A stretch of 64,000 bases of DNA from Nematostella vectensis (GCF_932526225.1 NC_064042.1:10244540-10308539); one strand, 5' to 3'. Positions 10,737 through 23,362 are shown, counted from the first letter of the stretch. The notes: generated from the letters alone by a model not told the origin. A program made the numbers and translations.

Positions 10737-11225
10737 GATTATATTATATTATATTATATTATATTATATTATATTATATTATATTATATTATATTATATT
10801 ATATTATATTATATTATATTATATTATATTATATTATATTATATTATATTATATTATATTATATTATATTATATTATATTATATTATATTATATTATATT
10901 ATATTATATTATATTATATTATATTATATTATATTATATTATATTATATTATATTATATTATATTATATTATATTATATTATATTATATTATATTATATT
11001 ATATTATATTATATTATATTATATTATATTATATTATATTATATTATATTATATTATATTATATTATATTATATTATATTATATTATATTATATTATATT
11101 ATATTATATTATATTATATTATATTATATTATATTATATTATATTATATTATATTATATTATATTATATTATATTATATTATATTATATTATATTATATT
11201 ATATTATATTATATTATATTATATT
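10737..11225. repeat. (ATATT)n array upstream of copy B
   Basis: About 490 bp of almost perfect ATATT pentanucleotide, ending about 275 bp before the copy B start codon. All frames stay open because the repeat has no stop in some phases, so long YYIIL-type reading frames are artefacts. Confidence 0.98.
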
Positions 11226-11412
11226 TTATTTTTAGGGCTCCAGATATATCCTTGTTTGTTTTGGCAAGGATTTTCAGCCCTCCCACTCTAAAATGGTCTC
11301 CGCGGTCCCTGGCTAATGGCTCGGGCGAAGCGTCGTGTTGAAGACGGCATATTTATGCTTTCTCACTTTCCTAATATGGTGCGCGCGTGGTCAGAGCCCT
11401 TGCGCGCGTGCG

Positions 11413-11448
11413 TGACGTCATGGCCGCTGGTGACGTGATAATGCAAAT
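11413..11448 (+). promoter_or_regulatory. Copy B promoter motifs: CRE plus octamer
   Basis: A palindromic CRE (TGACGTCA, 11413-11420), a half-CRE variant (TGACGTGA, 11431-11438) and an octamer (ATGCAAAT, 11441-11448) lie within 36 bp, about 50-90 bp before the start ATG. The stretch before them is rich in GCGC. The CRE and the octamer are conserved at the same spacing in C and D; the middle site is conserved in C and altered in D. Known families: CREB/ATF bind CRE, POU factors bind the octamer. Actual binding is inferred. Confidence 0.5.
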
Positions 11449-11499
11449 TAGAATAGAAATCAAAGAGACCCAAGCTAGCTTGCAAGCTACAGATCTGCG

Positions 11500-11617
11500 A
11501 TGATCTGGATAATTGTAAGCGTAATTTTGGGGACTTTATTGGGTATACTAGACCATGTATACCCAAATCTACAAATACTATATATACCAAAAATGTTAGC
11601 GGCAGAGTCGCGCAATG
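11500..11617 (+). CDS. Copy B exon 1: leader peptide
   Basis: The ATG has G at -3 and is followed by MIWIIVSVILGTLLGIL, a typical signal-peptide or signal-anchor core. The exon ends AATG before GTAAGT, in phase 1, which fits exon 2. It lies just downstream of the CRE/octamer cluster, so the 5' untranslated region is probably short. Confidence 0.7.
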
Positions 11618-14600
11618 GTAAGTTGAAATCTTTGTTATTTTACCTCAAAATGACACTGCGCTTTCTCGAATGTGTTCCTTTTTTTTTGCGATAGCCTTTA
11701 GCGATTTTTTTTTACATATTTTATTTATTTTGCAGTAATTCTCGGAATTACAGATTTTTCAGAACCAAGCTCTCTCATCGGTAAGTGTTGAAATGTTTAA
11801 TATTTCTTGGATTAATTATTTTTAAAAACTAAACGATTTACTTGATAGTTTGTTCCATTGCTTGTTAGCTTAGCCACAACTAAAAGCAATGAAAAAGATA
11901 TCGTTATTTACAAGTGTTTGAACCCTTCTGAATTAGTCTATAGATCGATTGTTGTTGTTTTCTGTTCAGATACCTGTGCTGTATATAAAAACCGCACGAG
12001 ATAATGTTGGCAATACAAATTTTGTTGCAAACCATTAGCTAACGGGGAATGGGGGGGGGGGGGGGGGGGGGAGCGGGGACAGTTCACAGTGGATGCGGGA
12101 TTTTCCAAAGGACATATGGGGCGCACTGTCTGCTTCCCTTTTTTATTGGGGGGGGGGGGAGGTTGTTCTAGAGACATCAGGTCTACTACTACTGTTCTAC
12201 TACTGTTTATTCAATCACAGAGACTTGGGGTGCGGTCATTAATTACTGGGGGGCATTTTTGCAAACTCTGGGCTAAAAATGTTTTGTCCCCCTCAAATCC
12301 AAGCCCAAAAATCGTGCCCCCCCCCGCCTCCACTTATTTATATTCAATGATTATATGTCTTTACAACCACAGAGCCACAGAGACTTGATATATTGAATGT
12401 AACTGAGAATAACCTTTTACTAAAATATAGATCAGCTAGCATGTCAATTTTGTCTTTTTTAATTTAAGTATGAATCTTCACTTCGCTAGTTTAAGAGTGA
12501 CAAATAGATGAACAACATATACCTGTGTCGCTAGAAAACGACTACGTCGTCGACGAGTCTAGGTTTCGCAACATTTTAATGTATTTGTTTTGTTCAACTG
12601 ATTAGAACAGGCAGGCGCCGAATTAATTCTGGTTTTAATATATTAATGAGCAAGAACGTCATTGTTCAAATGTAAATTTTTTTCAGTTCACAATGTTTCC
12701 TCTATTATATACTTAGTTCAATATTGTTCAGGAACCAATCTTGTATTTATATAAATATATTTTGAGAATCCCTCTAATGGTTGACAGACAAAGACCCAAA
12801 AATGTGACCACCCTTTAATGACAGCCCCAAAAATGTGACCTCCCCCCCAAAAAAAAAAATTGGCGCCCTAAAAGACATAGCCTCCCTACATATTTGCCGC
12901 CCCCCCCCCCCCCCCCCCCCCCCAGTAATAAATGACCGCTCCCTTAGTCGCAGAGGCGTACAACATAAGACTTCAGCCCTGTGTTGATTCATAAATTTCA
13001 GGAAATGGTATAACGAGACTAAGAGTAATAACCTCTATCCATTTGTTTGCAGAGTTTCGGGACAGAAGAATTGGATACGCTCGGGAGCCTACACGCCCAG
13101 ATGATGTATTTAGATGTAATATAACAGGTGAGTAAAGATTTCACCTGACATATAACCACCAAGATAATCTATATACATATAGTACAACACGCAGAGATGA
13201 TTGATTTTTTGCCATTAAAAACTCTGAAAATTTAAATACGAGAATAAGTAACCTGTGTCTATTTTATTTCTTTGCAGAGTTTCGGGACAGAGGGATTGGA
13301 TACGAGCGGCAGCCTTCCCTTCCCTTTTACGTGTATAAGAACACAACCTACACGCCAGGTGAGTAATGAAATCAAATAAGTCATATAACCTTACCCTTTG
13401 ACGTGTATAACACTATCTTTACGACAGGTGCAAATGGTGTTATACACCTCACCGGGAAGTTACGTGTATAATACTACACTAGTCGCCTGTATGTCAGCAG
13501 ATGATATGACATCTGGTCGGTGGACACGTCGTCTTATACTATAACATGAGTGATTGACTCAAAAACTTTTACACTTGTCTCCTTGCTGATCATTTCTGTA
13601 TTTTATATTGTAATTGAACTTTGTTTATGTTGCTGATCTATTTGTTTTGTTTTAATCGTAGTCGGGCTGGTTCCGAAGGTAACCGCCCTAGCTGTAATCC
13701 CACCTGCACCGGAAGTAGTACCGCCATGGTGCAATCCTTTTTTCGTGTCGTTTGTCGTCATGGCGACCATGGTCACGGTAGCTGTTTTAGCAGTCAACTG
13801 GGACAGCGGAGACCAAACTGATGACGATAAAGAAGACGAGAACAAGATGTCTTCCGACTTGAGGATCTGCCTGATGAAGGTGAGTACTGAGATGAATGTA
13901 CAGTACCACGTCTGGTCTCTTTGCGAGTTCCAGGAAGAGGCGTTGGAGGGCGGAGGGAGGGGGGTCGAAGCAGTACTACGTAAGTGCCAAAAAACACTGT
14001 AGGACTTTTAGAAGTTGTTGTATCTAATAATAATACTTGAAGGATATTCACTCAGAATAGCTGCAGAAGCAAAAGCTGTAGAAGGGCAAGTATTGCAAGT
14101 ATATCACGTATATGACAATTAGGGCGTCCGCTGTACAATATCTAGGGCCAGATACATATTACCAACTGTTTGTCCCGAAGACTGTTATTCAAAGTATGTT
14201 TTTAGATAGCGAAAATATATCAAGAAAAAGGAGAGTAGGAAAATGGTTAGGGTTAGTTTAAGAGAGTAGTTATAACTTGGGAAGGGAATTGTGTTGAAGT
14301 TACATTTTGCTTTACAGGAACAAGGCGCGCCTTCAGCAACGTTCCACCCCCTGGCGAGTTGCGCCGAAAATGATCTGTGCAGTAAACAGACCCAAGACTT
14401 AGACAAAAGGGTAAAACTCGAAGAAAAGGAAGTTCAAGCATTAGTTCCTCCTCGTGCGCGGTGTGAGTCCAGATCACCTCCTGTCATGGGCACCAAGTCC
14501 ATCGCGAAAATGGCTTCAGTGTCATATGAAGATGCGTCGCCAATCAAACACGCGGTTATCCTTTCTAACGCTCTGAGTGCTTGGCGGTCAATTCCAATCG

Positions 14601-17431
14601 TCTTGGACGCTCTTTTTCCAGGCACTGTAGCACCAAACCGCTGTAGATCAACCAGCGCTGCTTCGATTACCAGTGACTTGACGATCCTCACAGCACCACC
14701 ATCCGGGAGCTCCAGAATATTATTACCCGCAGGGCAACAAGAGCCTTTGCTACCAAGAGTTAATGAAGAGGAAGCACTAACTGTCAGTAAACAGCTAGCA
14801 GCCAAATCACTTGCATCAGTGAAGGGCCCAGAACCAACTCAGCCCATGGGGAAGGAGAGACAATTTAAGCCCGAGTACACCATGGGCTTGCTAGCAGTAC
14901 TGGCTAGAGTAAAAAGCCGTGTTAACCGCCTGACGTCGTCCAACAGCAGCACCATTGATGGAAATCGACTACTACCAATGAAGACCGCTGCACTCGGTTT
15001 CGCTGAATTTGGCACTGCCTTGTCGCCTGTTCTGATGTTCAATATCAGAAGAAAAGACCATGATGAGAACTCCGCCCTTCATGAATCAACTTTACAGATG
15101 TCCAAAACTGTTTCGGCTGCTATGTCGACAGCACACGTGAACATCTTAGCCAACAGCCGCACTGCCACTGTTGCATCCTTTAAGAACGTGGAGACGGAGT
15201 TACAGCAAAAGGATGCTTCCAGTGACAATTATAACAAAAGTATCAGCAGCAGTAGGGATATCGGTGGTCACATGTTGAGGACCGTGAGTCGTCCATTGTC
15301 GGCGCCAATGCCAAGACGCTCTACATCTATCAGTGACCTTGCACGTGATTTGCCGACCCCGAGGCAAGCTGCTCACTCAGTATCACTCCCAGACCTGACC
15401 ATGGTGCAAACACCAGCTCGGTTTTCTGATGATGAACAAGCAAAACCATCTAAGCTGCGACTTGATGCACCAAAACCTCAATCGGCGCTGGTGACGTCGA
15501 CAAAAACCAAGGCAATAGAGCCACAGTCAGTGATGGTTTCCAAGCCTTCTTCTGCTTCTGCTTCCCCCAGCAACACCTACAGAACCCAAAACACTGATCA
15601 GGTTAAGTCTGGCTCGTCTATCCATGCTCCCACAAGCAATGAAGACATAATCAAGGCAATGTCTTCTTCTGCTACTTCTCCCAAGACCACTGAGCGCTTT
15701 GCTTCCAAACCTGAGGTGAAGGACGCGTGTGAAACTGAAAGTCCTTCACTTCTAACCGCATATGACATCCAAGAAAAAATAAACAGCCTCTCAATGCATG
15801 CCAAAGAGACACGAACTCAGAAGAGGAGGAGACGTCGAGAAAAGGCTAAGCTATATGCCAGCTTGCGAGCTCTGTCGAATGACACAACGCCAGCCAACGA
15901 CAGCAAGGCTGATAATACGCAGGCTAGCGTCACTGAGATTGATGAGGATGTTACCACCACTGTTGCATCCTTTAAGAACGTGAAGACGAAGTTACAGCAA
16001 AAGGATGCCTCAAGTGGCAATGATAACGAAAGTGTCAATAGTAGTAGGGATATCGGTGGTCACATGTTGAGGATCGTGAGTCGTCCATCGTCGGCGCCAA
16101 TTCCAAGACGCTCTACATCTATCAGTGACCTTGCACGTGATTTGCCGACCCCGAGGCAAGCTGCTCACTCAGTATCACTCCCAGACCTGACCATGGTGCA
16201 AACTCCAGCTCGGTTTTCTAATGGTGAACAAGCAAAATCATCTAAGCTGCGACTTGATGCACCAAAACCTCAATCGGCGCTGGTGACGTCGACAAAAACC
16301 AAGGCAGTAGAGCCACAGTCAGTGATGGCTTCCAAGCCTTCTTCTGCTTCTGCTTCCCCCAGCAACACCTACAGAACCCAAAACACTGATCAGGTTAAGT
16401 CTGGCTCGTCTATCCATGCTCCCACAAGCAATAAAGACAGAATCAAGGCAGTGTCTTCTTCTGCTATGGCTCCAAAAACATCTGAGCGTTTTACTACCAA
16501 GCCTGGTTCGTCTATCGATGCTCCCACAGGCAAGAAAGACAGAATCAAGGCAGTGTCTTCTTCTGTTACAGCTTCCAAGACATCTGAGCGTTTTACTACC
16601 AAGCCTGGTTCGTCTATCGATGCTCCCACAGGCAATAAAGACAGAATCAAGGCATTATCTTCTTCTTTTACAGCCCCAAAGACATCTGAGCGTTTTGCTA
16701 CCAAGCCTGGTTCGTCTATCGATGCTCCCACAGGCAATAAAGACAGAATCAAGGCAGTATCTTCTTCTGTTACAGCCCCAAAGACATCTGAGCGTTTTGC
16801 TACCAAGCCTGGTTCGTCTATCGATGCTCCCACAGGCAATAAAGACAGAATCAAGGCAGTATCTTCTTCTGTTACTGCCCCAAAGACATCTAAGCGTTTT
16901 GCTACCAAGCCTGGTTCGTCTATCGATGCTCCTACAGGCAAGAAAGACAGAATCAAGGCAGTTTCTTCTTCTGCTACTACTTCCAAGACCACTGGGCGCT
17001 TGGCTCCGTCGGGTTTGTTTTTACATGCTCTTCCAAGAAACATAGACAGAACAAGTTCTAGTAAATCAATCTCTTCGAAGCGTTCAAGCGACTCAGGCCC
17101 TTCAGCATACACGCTAAGGGTGGTAAGGGAGAACCTCAGGACCAGCAGCCTTTTAGTGACGCCCCCAGAAAGGAGCCTTCAGACGCCTGTACCACCGAAA
17201 CCAACTGAAGCACAAAAAAGAAAAGCACGCAGGGTGAAGCTGGAGATGTACCTTAGCATGAGCTTAAATACTCAAGGGGTTCATAAAAGAGGGTCATCTA
17301 ATACACCAAGTACTGCTAAACGCCCAATCAAAATGACTGAAGATGCATTCCCGACGACGGGAACAAGTGGCGGGCGTCAGAAAGCCACGGTTATTGATAG
17401 AGCAGATGCATCGAAGTGTCCCACTGGCTAG
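11500..17431 (+). CDS. Array gene copy B, complete six-exon model: novel membrane protein
   Basis: Exons: 11500-11617, 11736-11780, 13053-13127, 13278-13358, 13662-13879 and 14318-17431. Junction phases are 1, 1, 1, 1, 0 and every intron is GT-AG; the predicted protein is 1,216 residues. The start ATG at 11500 opens a hydrophobic leader (IIVSVILGTLLGIL). Exons 2-4 give a short ectodomain with two FRDR-IGY-R-P repeats and NIT/NTT sequons. Exon 5 encodes one membrane helix, followed by an acidic stretch. Exon 6 encodes a 1,037-residue Ser/Thr-rich tail with five SIDAP minisatellite units, the most of any copy. It is the most intact copy in the window and the best reference model. I recognise no family. 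A leader plus one helix suggests type I topology. Additional exons in the 1.27-kb intron 2 cannot be excluded. Confidence 0.8.
14318..17431 (+). CDS. Copy B exon 6: cytoplasmic tail
   Basis: This is the longest open exon in the window, 1,037 residues plus stop. Two homologous blocks lie 264 codons apart, each with ASFKNV, DIGGHMLR, RRSTSISDLARDL, TPRQAAHSVSLPDL and KLRLDAPKPQSALV motifs. The second block runs into five 34-residue repeats. It is nearly identical to copy A outside the repeat tract; both share PPSGSS and KSRVNRL where C and D have PQSGSS and VSRVNRL. Confidence 0.88.
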   Translation, partial: EQGAPSATFHPLASCAENDLCSKQTQDLDKRVKLEEKEVQALVPPRARCESRSPPVMGTKSIAKMASVSYEDASPIKHAVILSNALSAWRSIPIVLDALFPGTVAPNRCRSTSAASITSDLTILTAPPSGSSRILLPAGQQEPLLPRVNEEEALTVSKQLAAKSLASVKGPEPTQPMGKERQFKPEYTMGLLAVLARVKSRVNRLTSSNSSTIDGNRLLPMKTAALGFAEFGTALSPVLMFNIRRKDHDENSALHESTLQMSKTVSAAMSTAHVNILANSRTATVASFKNVETELQQKDASSDNYNKSISSSRDIGGHMLRTVSRPLSAPMPRRSTSISDLARDLPTPRQAAHSVSLPDLTMVQTPARFSDDEQAKPSKLRLDAPKPQSALVTSTKTKAIEPQSVMVSKPSSASASPSNTYRTQNTDQVKSGSSIHAPTSNEDIIKAMSSSATSPKTTERFASKPEVKDACETESPSLLTAYDIQEKINSLSMHAKETRTQKRRRRREKAKLYASLRALSNDTTPANDSKADNTQASVTEIDEDVTTTVASFKNVKTKLQQKDASSGNDNESVNSSRDIGGHMLRIVSRPSSAPIPRRSTSISDLARDLPTPRQAAHSVSLPDLTMVQTPARFSNGEQAKSSKLRLDAPKPQSALVTSTKTKAVEPQSVMASKPSSASASPSNTYRTQNTDQVKSGSSIHAPTSNKDRIKAVSSSAMAPKTSERFTTKPGSSIDAPTGKKDRIKAVSSSVTASKTSERFTTKPGSSIDAPTGNKDRIKALSSSFTAPKTSERFATKPGSSIDAPTGNKDRIKAVSSSVTAPKTSERFATKPGSSIDAPTGNKDRIKAVSSSVTAPKTSKRFATKPGSSIDAPTGKKDRIKAVSSSATTSKTTGRLAPSGLFLHALPRNIDRTSSSKSISSKRSSDSGPSAYTLRVVRENLRTSSLLVTPPERSLQTPVPPKPTEAQKRKARRVKLEMYLSMSLNTQGVHKRGSSNTPSTAKRPIKMTEDAFPTTGTSGGRQKATVIDRADASKCPTG
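16400..17008 (+). repeat. Copy B 102-bp coding minisatellite, five units
   Basis: SIDAP-type units start at about 16502 and every 102 bp thereafter, five in all, after one SIHAP-type unit. Unit variants differ at GNKDR/GKKDR, ASKTS/APKTS and SERF/SKRF. Because 102 is a multiple of 3, every change in copy number keeps the frame. Confidence 0.92.
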
Positions 17432-17627
17432 AGACTCCCGTCACCCTCTGGACTTAAACGCCCTCAGAAATAAGATAGAACTATGTACCTGGACCTGTTC
17501 ATATAACTTTTACAACACTCTCAGGAATTAGGCTAGAACTCCATTATCAACCTACTCATATAGTTTCATATTACCCGTTCTCTATATGCCTTTTATTTTA
17601 TGCTTATTTTTTATCCACTTGCAAACT

Positions 17628-17633
17628 AATAAA
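17628..17633 (+). terminator. Polyadenylation signal, copy B
   Basis: AATAAA about 200 bp after the stop, in the same context (CAAACTAATAAA) as in the other copies. Confidence 0.65.
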
Positions 17634-19739
17634 TACTATTTCCGTTTAACCCTTTGTCTTTTGTTTTTAAATGCTACTCTGAGAGAGGTTTGGAAATCCT
17701 AGAGGCTGCACACGGAAATTGCCACTCTCATGTTGCAGAGGCGTTGACGTTTCAGGATTCATGTATAGACCAATCGCCTCTAGCCCCTCGCGAAGCCGAG
17801 TTGTCTGTTTTCGCTGTTTTCGTGCTGAAAACCAAGAGAACCTGGAAAAGACAATTCTTTAGAATATTCTTTGGAGATAAAAAAGGCTTTTAATGCCGAT
17901 GATTTTTTGTTGGACTTTCAGAAGGCTAGGGAAATGTTTGAGCTTCATACGTGGTTTTAGCAGTCTGAATCCGCAAGACCACTGGCGAGTTAAGCATGCA
18001 TTGACTGAGGTAAAGTAAGGTAATTAATTCTCAAGTGAATCAGCAGTTGTTAGATTTGATAGTAACACTGTAGTTATAAGTTATAGTAGCTATGTAAGGA
18101 CCTTTGGTATAAATCACAATCAGTTAAATCAATCGACATTTTAATGAACAATTTCTCAGCAATTTATATATTTAGATATTTACTAAATAATCTTACAATT
18201 TTTATGCTTTGAAAGTCCTTGATCTGAATTGTGTAAAGAATGTTTCTGTAGGCTATAAACCCTTTGCAAATCAGACTCTCAATCCAATCTATTCTACGAT
18301 AAAATTATATCAATCAAGTTTTAGACATTCAAAACCAAACTTTTAACCGCAAGTTGGATATAGACTTTAATTAGCAGATTTTTCATCTAAAGCGTACATC
18401 GCATAACGATGTTGAGATAATAACTATACACTAAAACATTTTGTGCCACAAAAAATGATGCCTGGTAATCTAAATAAGAAAAATTCAATAAATAATAAAA
18501 AGTTAATATAATATAAAATAATTATTTTATAATATAATTATAAAAATACTTTATACCTTAATATATATCTTATTAAATATTGTACTATAACTTTGAGAAG
18601 ATCACAAAGCTTAAGAAATACACCAATTTAAAAATTCATGGTGCTCCATTTTCCTAAACACGCCTTGCAAGATTCGAGGGATGCAGACTCTTGTATATGA
18701 GGACAAATAAAAAATTCCAAAAATTCACGCACTAGACTCGCGGTAAAGAAAATGGGCATACCAGAGGGACTTCAGAATGTGAGGGGACGGGAAAAATATT
18801 CCAACTAAAAAATCATCGATCATAAAAGAGGACGCCATGGACTCGAGGCAACCCCTAAATAAAATCCATCACCCGTTTATCCCCAATAATCGCCATACGC
18901 TCGGTCTTAGGGAACTGTCTCGTCAATACTATTCACTTCCGAGTCTTCTTAAACTGTAAAGACCCCTTCCACTCTTTCTATTAACCGTCCCGTTTCCGTC
19001 ACCAAAGTTTGTCTTGAGGTACTTGTCCTGGAATTGTCTCTCCTTGAACTCGGAGGCCCCACCGTACAGGCAGTACAGCTAGGGTTACGCTCGGCGGGTG
19101 GCTGGACCAGACAGTGGGGGAGGGACTAGCCCATTGATGGTTTTACCGAGGGGGAAGTTCAGATCGTCTAGAAATTCTTCAAATGTTGAAATGACTGGCT
19201 GAGATTCAAAGAGAATGAGTTTTAGGTAATTAGGTTCTCCTGGTATTAAGTAATACTGCGAAACGATTCTTTTCGGGTAAGTAAGCCTTCGCTAATACAT
19301 ATTTTGCTTAGAACGGTTTTTCTTTTCTCTTTTACATCACTTTGGGCAATTAAGCTGTGTTCTTTTCTGGGATATGACACGCTGGCACTAGGGCATACTG
19401 TGGCCTCCCCCGTTTGTCACCATATCAAGAAAATTCAGCCAAAAATTGTTGTTTCTTCCACAGAAAACACGCTACAAGAATTTGACGTTTTTGCCCTAAA
19501 TAAATAACCCATACATAATTTCTATTAAAGTTCACGAAATATTCATTCATTCATAGTGGAGCCAAGCCCCATAGGCATAGAAATATGGTATAGGTATGCG
19601 ACTTGGTTTTTGTGGTCATAGCGCGGGTACCCTGTGGTGTCACTCGCCAGCCAGCCAGTCAGTCAGCCGCGCGAATCCCAGGCCTCACTCGACCCCGCAA
19701 TGCAACTAAATACAAGCACGGAGCAAGGGAAAAAGTTCT

Positions 19740-20909
19740 GTACAGGACCCGAAATGATCCCAGGACCCGAAACGATCCCAGGACCCGAAATGATCCCCAA
19801 AAGTACCCCAAATGATCCTGGGACCCGAAACGATACCGAGGAGTCCCCGAAATTAACCCCAAGGAATTGCGGTAATGGACAAAGGGAAAGCAGAAGAAAT
19901 ACTTGCAATTCTTGAAGCATAATTAAGGGTTAACAGCGACTCAATTTCTAAACAACGTGACTTAAAAATATTAAATTCCAATTTAATACTTCTATTTATT
20001 ACATTGCCCGGCGTTAAACACATAAACAGAGTCCAAAACAAATACACAACTTTCAATTGCTACTGAAAGGAATACAGCATAAACATAGCACAGCTTTGCT
20101 CAGATCAACCAAACTCTCGACCTTCCATCACACTCTAAACATTTTGCGGTTCAAAACATCACCCCTAAAAATTAATATTCATTTGACAACCAAACATGTA
20201 TTTCACCACGAAATTCTTGTTTACACGAGCGAATATTTACCGACACATTATATTTAGGCAGCCGGTTTGGCCGAGAAGATGGAACGACAAAAGCACACTG
20301 AGTAATACACTCGAACAACCACCACATTTACTACCGATGCAAAATATTAAGAGGATGTAGCTTTTGTTGAAAGCAATATTATGTGAGTTTTGAATTTCCT
20401 CATGTAGTCGTGCGTACACCCCGGCATGATCTCATGATAGGATAGGTCTTTCATTCACCGAATAAAAACATGCAAAAAAATAACCTTAACCCATTTCGCT
20501 CCTATGAAAATCAGCATGTCCTATCCTTTCTTTTTGGCTTTTTATGTAAAAATGATTTATCGACACCGTGTTCTTCAAATTACTATCACAGGAATTGTTA
20601 GTTGACCCCAATTTCTGAGTCAACCACTGTATTTCCCCCGCAGTCGTATATTAATATCTTAATACTATAGTTTTAGTTAATGTAAATTTGCTTTTAATAA
20701 CATAAATAAAGCTAAATGTTTCAAATGTTTTTAAAACTGAAAGCCAATCCTTACACATTCCTTTTGTTGTCCATTACTGCAATTCCTTGGGGTTCATTCC
20801 GGGGACTCTTGGGGATCGTTTCGGGTCCTGGGATCAGTTGGGGAACTTTTGGGGATCGTTTCGGGTCCTGGGATCGTTTCGGGTCCTGGGATCATTTCGG
20901 GTCCTGTAC
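19740..20909. mobile_element. Inverted-repeat DNA transposon, non-autonomous, only in unit 2
   Basis: The other units read straight through AAAAGTTCTTGTCG here, while unit 2 has 1,170 bp between two copies of AGTTCT. Both ends start GTACAGGACCCGAAATGATC in inverted orientation. The inverted ends are over 100 bp long and built of several subrepeats of the type CAGGACCCGAAACGATCC. The interior (about 19880-20770) is AT-rich with no transposase-like frame. The flanking duplication reads as 6 bp (AGTTCT), but because the adjacent bases are palindromic it could be 4 (GTTC) or 2 (TT). The superfamily is not assigned. It also interrupts the short frame described at 7132. Confidence 0.9.
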
Positions 20910-23362
20910 AGTTCTTGTCGATTATGCGATGATTATTTATTTTGCCTCAAATTTTGTGACTTAAGGATAAAGTCAACTAGAGGAGATCTACTAACATTCA
21001 TTCACGCCAAGATTTATCTGGTTTTAGCTAGTAAATTTAAGCAAGTAACAGTTCACATTAAAAAGCGAACAGAACCACAAGAAAGCGACAAAAAAAAACA
21101 ATGGAAGGTGAGTTTTGGAATAGGATTTGTATTGTCTATTGCGGATATGACAGTTATTAGGCTTTTTGTTGTCCTTTTTGTATGCTTTGAGAATGCGAGT
21201 ACTCAACTTAGTAATCAAATTATTTGAGCATAACAGGTTTTGTTTTGACATTCTTCGTTTTATCTATATTCTTGATTGTGTTGAATAAAATACAATACAA
21301 CAAAAACTGGAATTCGTCTTTAATAAGACTTCTTCAGGGCAGATTGATTGTGTTGAGATATTTCATAAAGGCTAACAAATATCGTGTTGAATTTGTCAAA
21401 TACTGCTAAAGAAGACCTATCTTGTATTTATATCCTGTGCTCTTAGTCCTAAGAAGATACATATCCTTAGAAGATACCGCAGCTTTTTCAACTTACAAGA
21501 GAAATTTTCCTTACCGAGGATAAAAAAACCCTATTTTCAATATGTATTGTTGTTATTGTCTGCATCTTGCATCTCATGTGGTTATTTTTTTTTTCAAATA
21601 TTTGTGGAAAATTAGTTAGATTATAAATGGCTTGATAAAAAGATTGTTTTGAAAGAAATAATAAATAATTGTTTTCACTCTTTTATGAACCAGGAACTAC
21701 CTGAGGGCCAAGATGTATGCTAAAGACTGGAAGACATGAGAATTAAAAATCATGTCTTGAAGAGAACAGTAGGATGTTCTTATTCACTTGTCATTTGATA
21801 CCCCCACACCCATGGTCCCAGGACAGGGTGGGGGATTCAACTTTAATAAAAGCCTGTTTCCAAGTTAAGAGTCAAAAACAGTCAATACCACCACCCCTCT
21901 TGACATATTCTGGTTAAAAAGTGGTCTAAAACCCCACATTAACCCCTGACTTCTGTGGGACCATAAGGGAGGGGGCACAAATGACTAGTTCATTACTATG
22001 TGATTCAGCAGTACACACTCATAGGTTTCTTTAGAACAAGATACTTATATAATATAAAACTAAAAACAAACTTTTGCTTTTTAAATAATAAATCTGTAAA
22101 GAAAACAGTTTTCTATCAACCTAAAGATAACGGGAAAGGGGATATTTTAGAAAAGTACTAAATATAATTATCACATTATTGTTATTATATTTTCTTTTCA
22201 GACATTTAAGGAAGAGTCATATTTCTTCCTTTTTCTTCTCCCTGTTGACTATTTTTATGCAATTGATGCTCTTTGCTATTTAACCTCTACACCAAAAATA
22301 AATTAATGAACAGATTTGATTTTTAAATGAGAAATTTTCATTTATTACTTTCACTTATATTTTCTTTTTAGGATTTTCTTTTCAAGTCTCTTGCCCATTA
22401 CATTTATTTTAGTTGTTTAGATTTATTTCATTGGAAATGTTAGATCCAGGGTTTCTCAAAACACCAAAATATAATGCATTACTAGATGTATATTTGTAGA
22501 TATTAATTCCCATGGGGATGAAAAATCACCACTTAAAATGGTACATTAAATCTTCAGCATTGCATCTTATCTAAAATTGTCTGACACTATATTCCATCTT
22601 TGAAATCCTGTTTCATCCATTGTTCTTCACAAGAACAAAGCTTGTCAGAATGTAGCTTTACAAATGTACATTAATGGAACTTTTATTAAGGGGAAGGGTT
22701 TTTTAGGGCAAGATACTTAAACTTTATAACACTAGCAACAACCTTGTTCTTTTTCAATAATAGAATTCTGTTCACATAGCTTGGATAGCAAAGACATGGC
22801 CTCTTTAGAGGCCTGTGGTGGTTAAAAGGTTAAGATAATGGGGAAGGGGAAATGTCAAGAAATGCTCAATCAAATTATTTTCATTACTGTTATATTTTTT
22901 TCACCAAACCTTTCAAGTAGAGTCAATTCACTTTATATCTCCTCTCCCGTCGATTATTTTTTAGTCAATTGATATTCTTTGATTCCTCTCTACCCCAAAC
23001 ATAGATCAATGAAAGGGTTGGGTTTGAAATTAGAAGTTAGCATTTTCAATCTGTTTTTTCTTCATTGCATTCATTTGGGAGTAGGCCACCAACAACAAGG
23101 CCACTATTTGGTAAAGTGGGGTGCACCAATATGTAATGCATGAAAGGAGATATATTTTTGGATTTTAATTTCCAGACATTTTTCTGAATATTCGGTCCAA
23201 TGAAGGAGAGAATCGCCACTAAATCAATACATAAAAATCACAGTATGGCATCTAAACAGTCTAAATATATTATTTTGAATCTTTGGAATGCTGTTACATC
23301 TATGACATTTTCTGCACAAGGGCAAAGCTTGTGGGAGTATTGTTTTGATTAAAAAAAAGATA

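Larger units (their letters stand above)
1..12240 (+). repeat. Tandem array unit 1
   Basis: The first bases of the window recur at 12241, 26249 and 39005, followed by near-identical sequence, so this is one 12,240-bp unit of a direct tandem array. Cutting the unit here is arbitrary, because the window begins mid-unit. It holds exons 3-6 of gene copy A, a full spacer, and the promoter plus exons 1-2 of copy B. It is the shortest complete unit: it has no transposon insertion and its pentanucleotide array is about 490 bp. Confidence 0.95.

Noticed and set aside
10658-11341. Long open frames of YYIIL or SYHII repeats (also 23890-25314 and 37245-38107)
   Set aside because: Pure translation of the ATATT/ATATC microsatellites; no stop can occur in those phases, and no start context or splice evidence exists.
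16390-17112. Antisense frames over the tail repeats (VGASIDEPGLVAKRSDV-type units) and the shifted plus frame rich in Leu/Gln
   Set aside because: The 102-bp repeat is a multiple of three, so any stop-free frame stays open in all units; frame lengths simply follow the repeat number in each copy.
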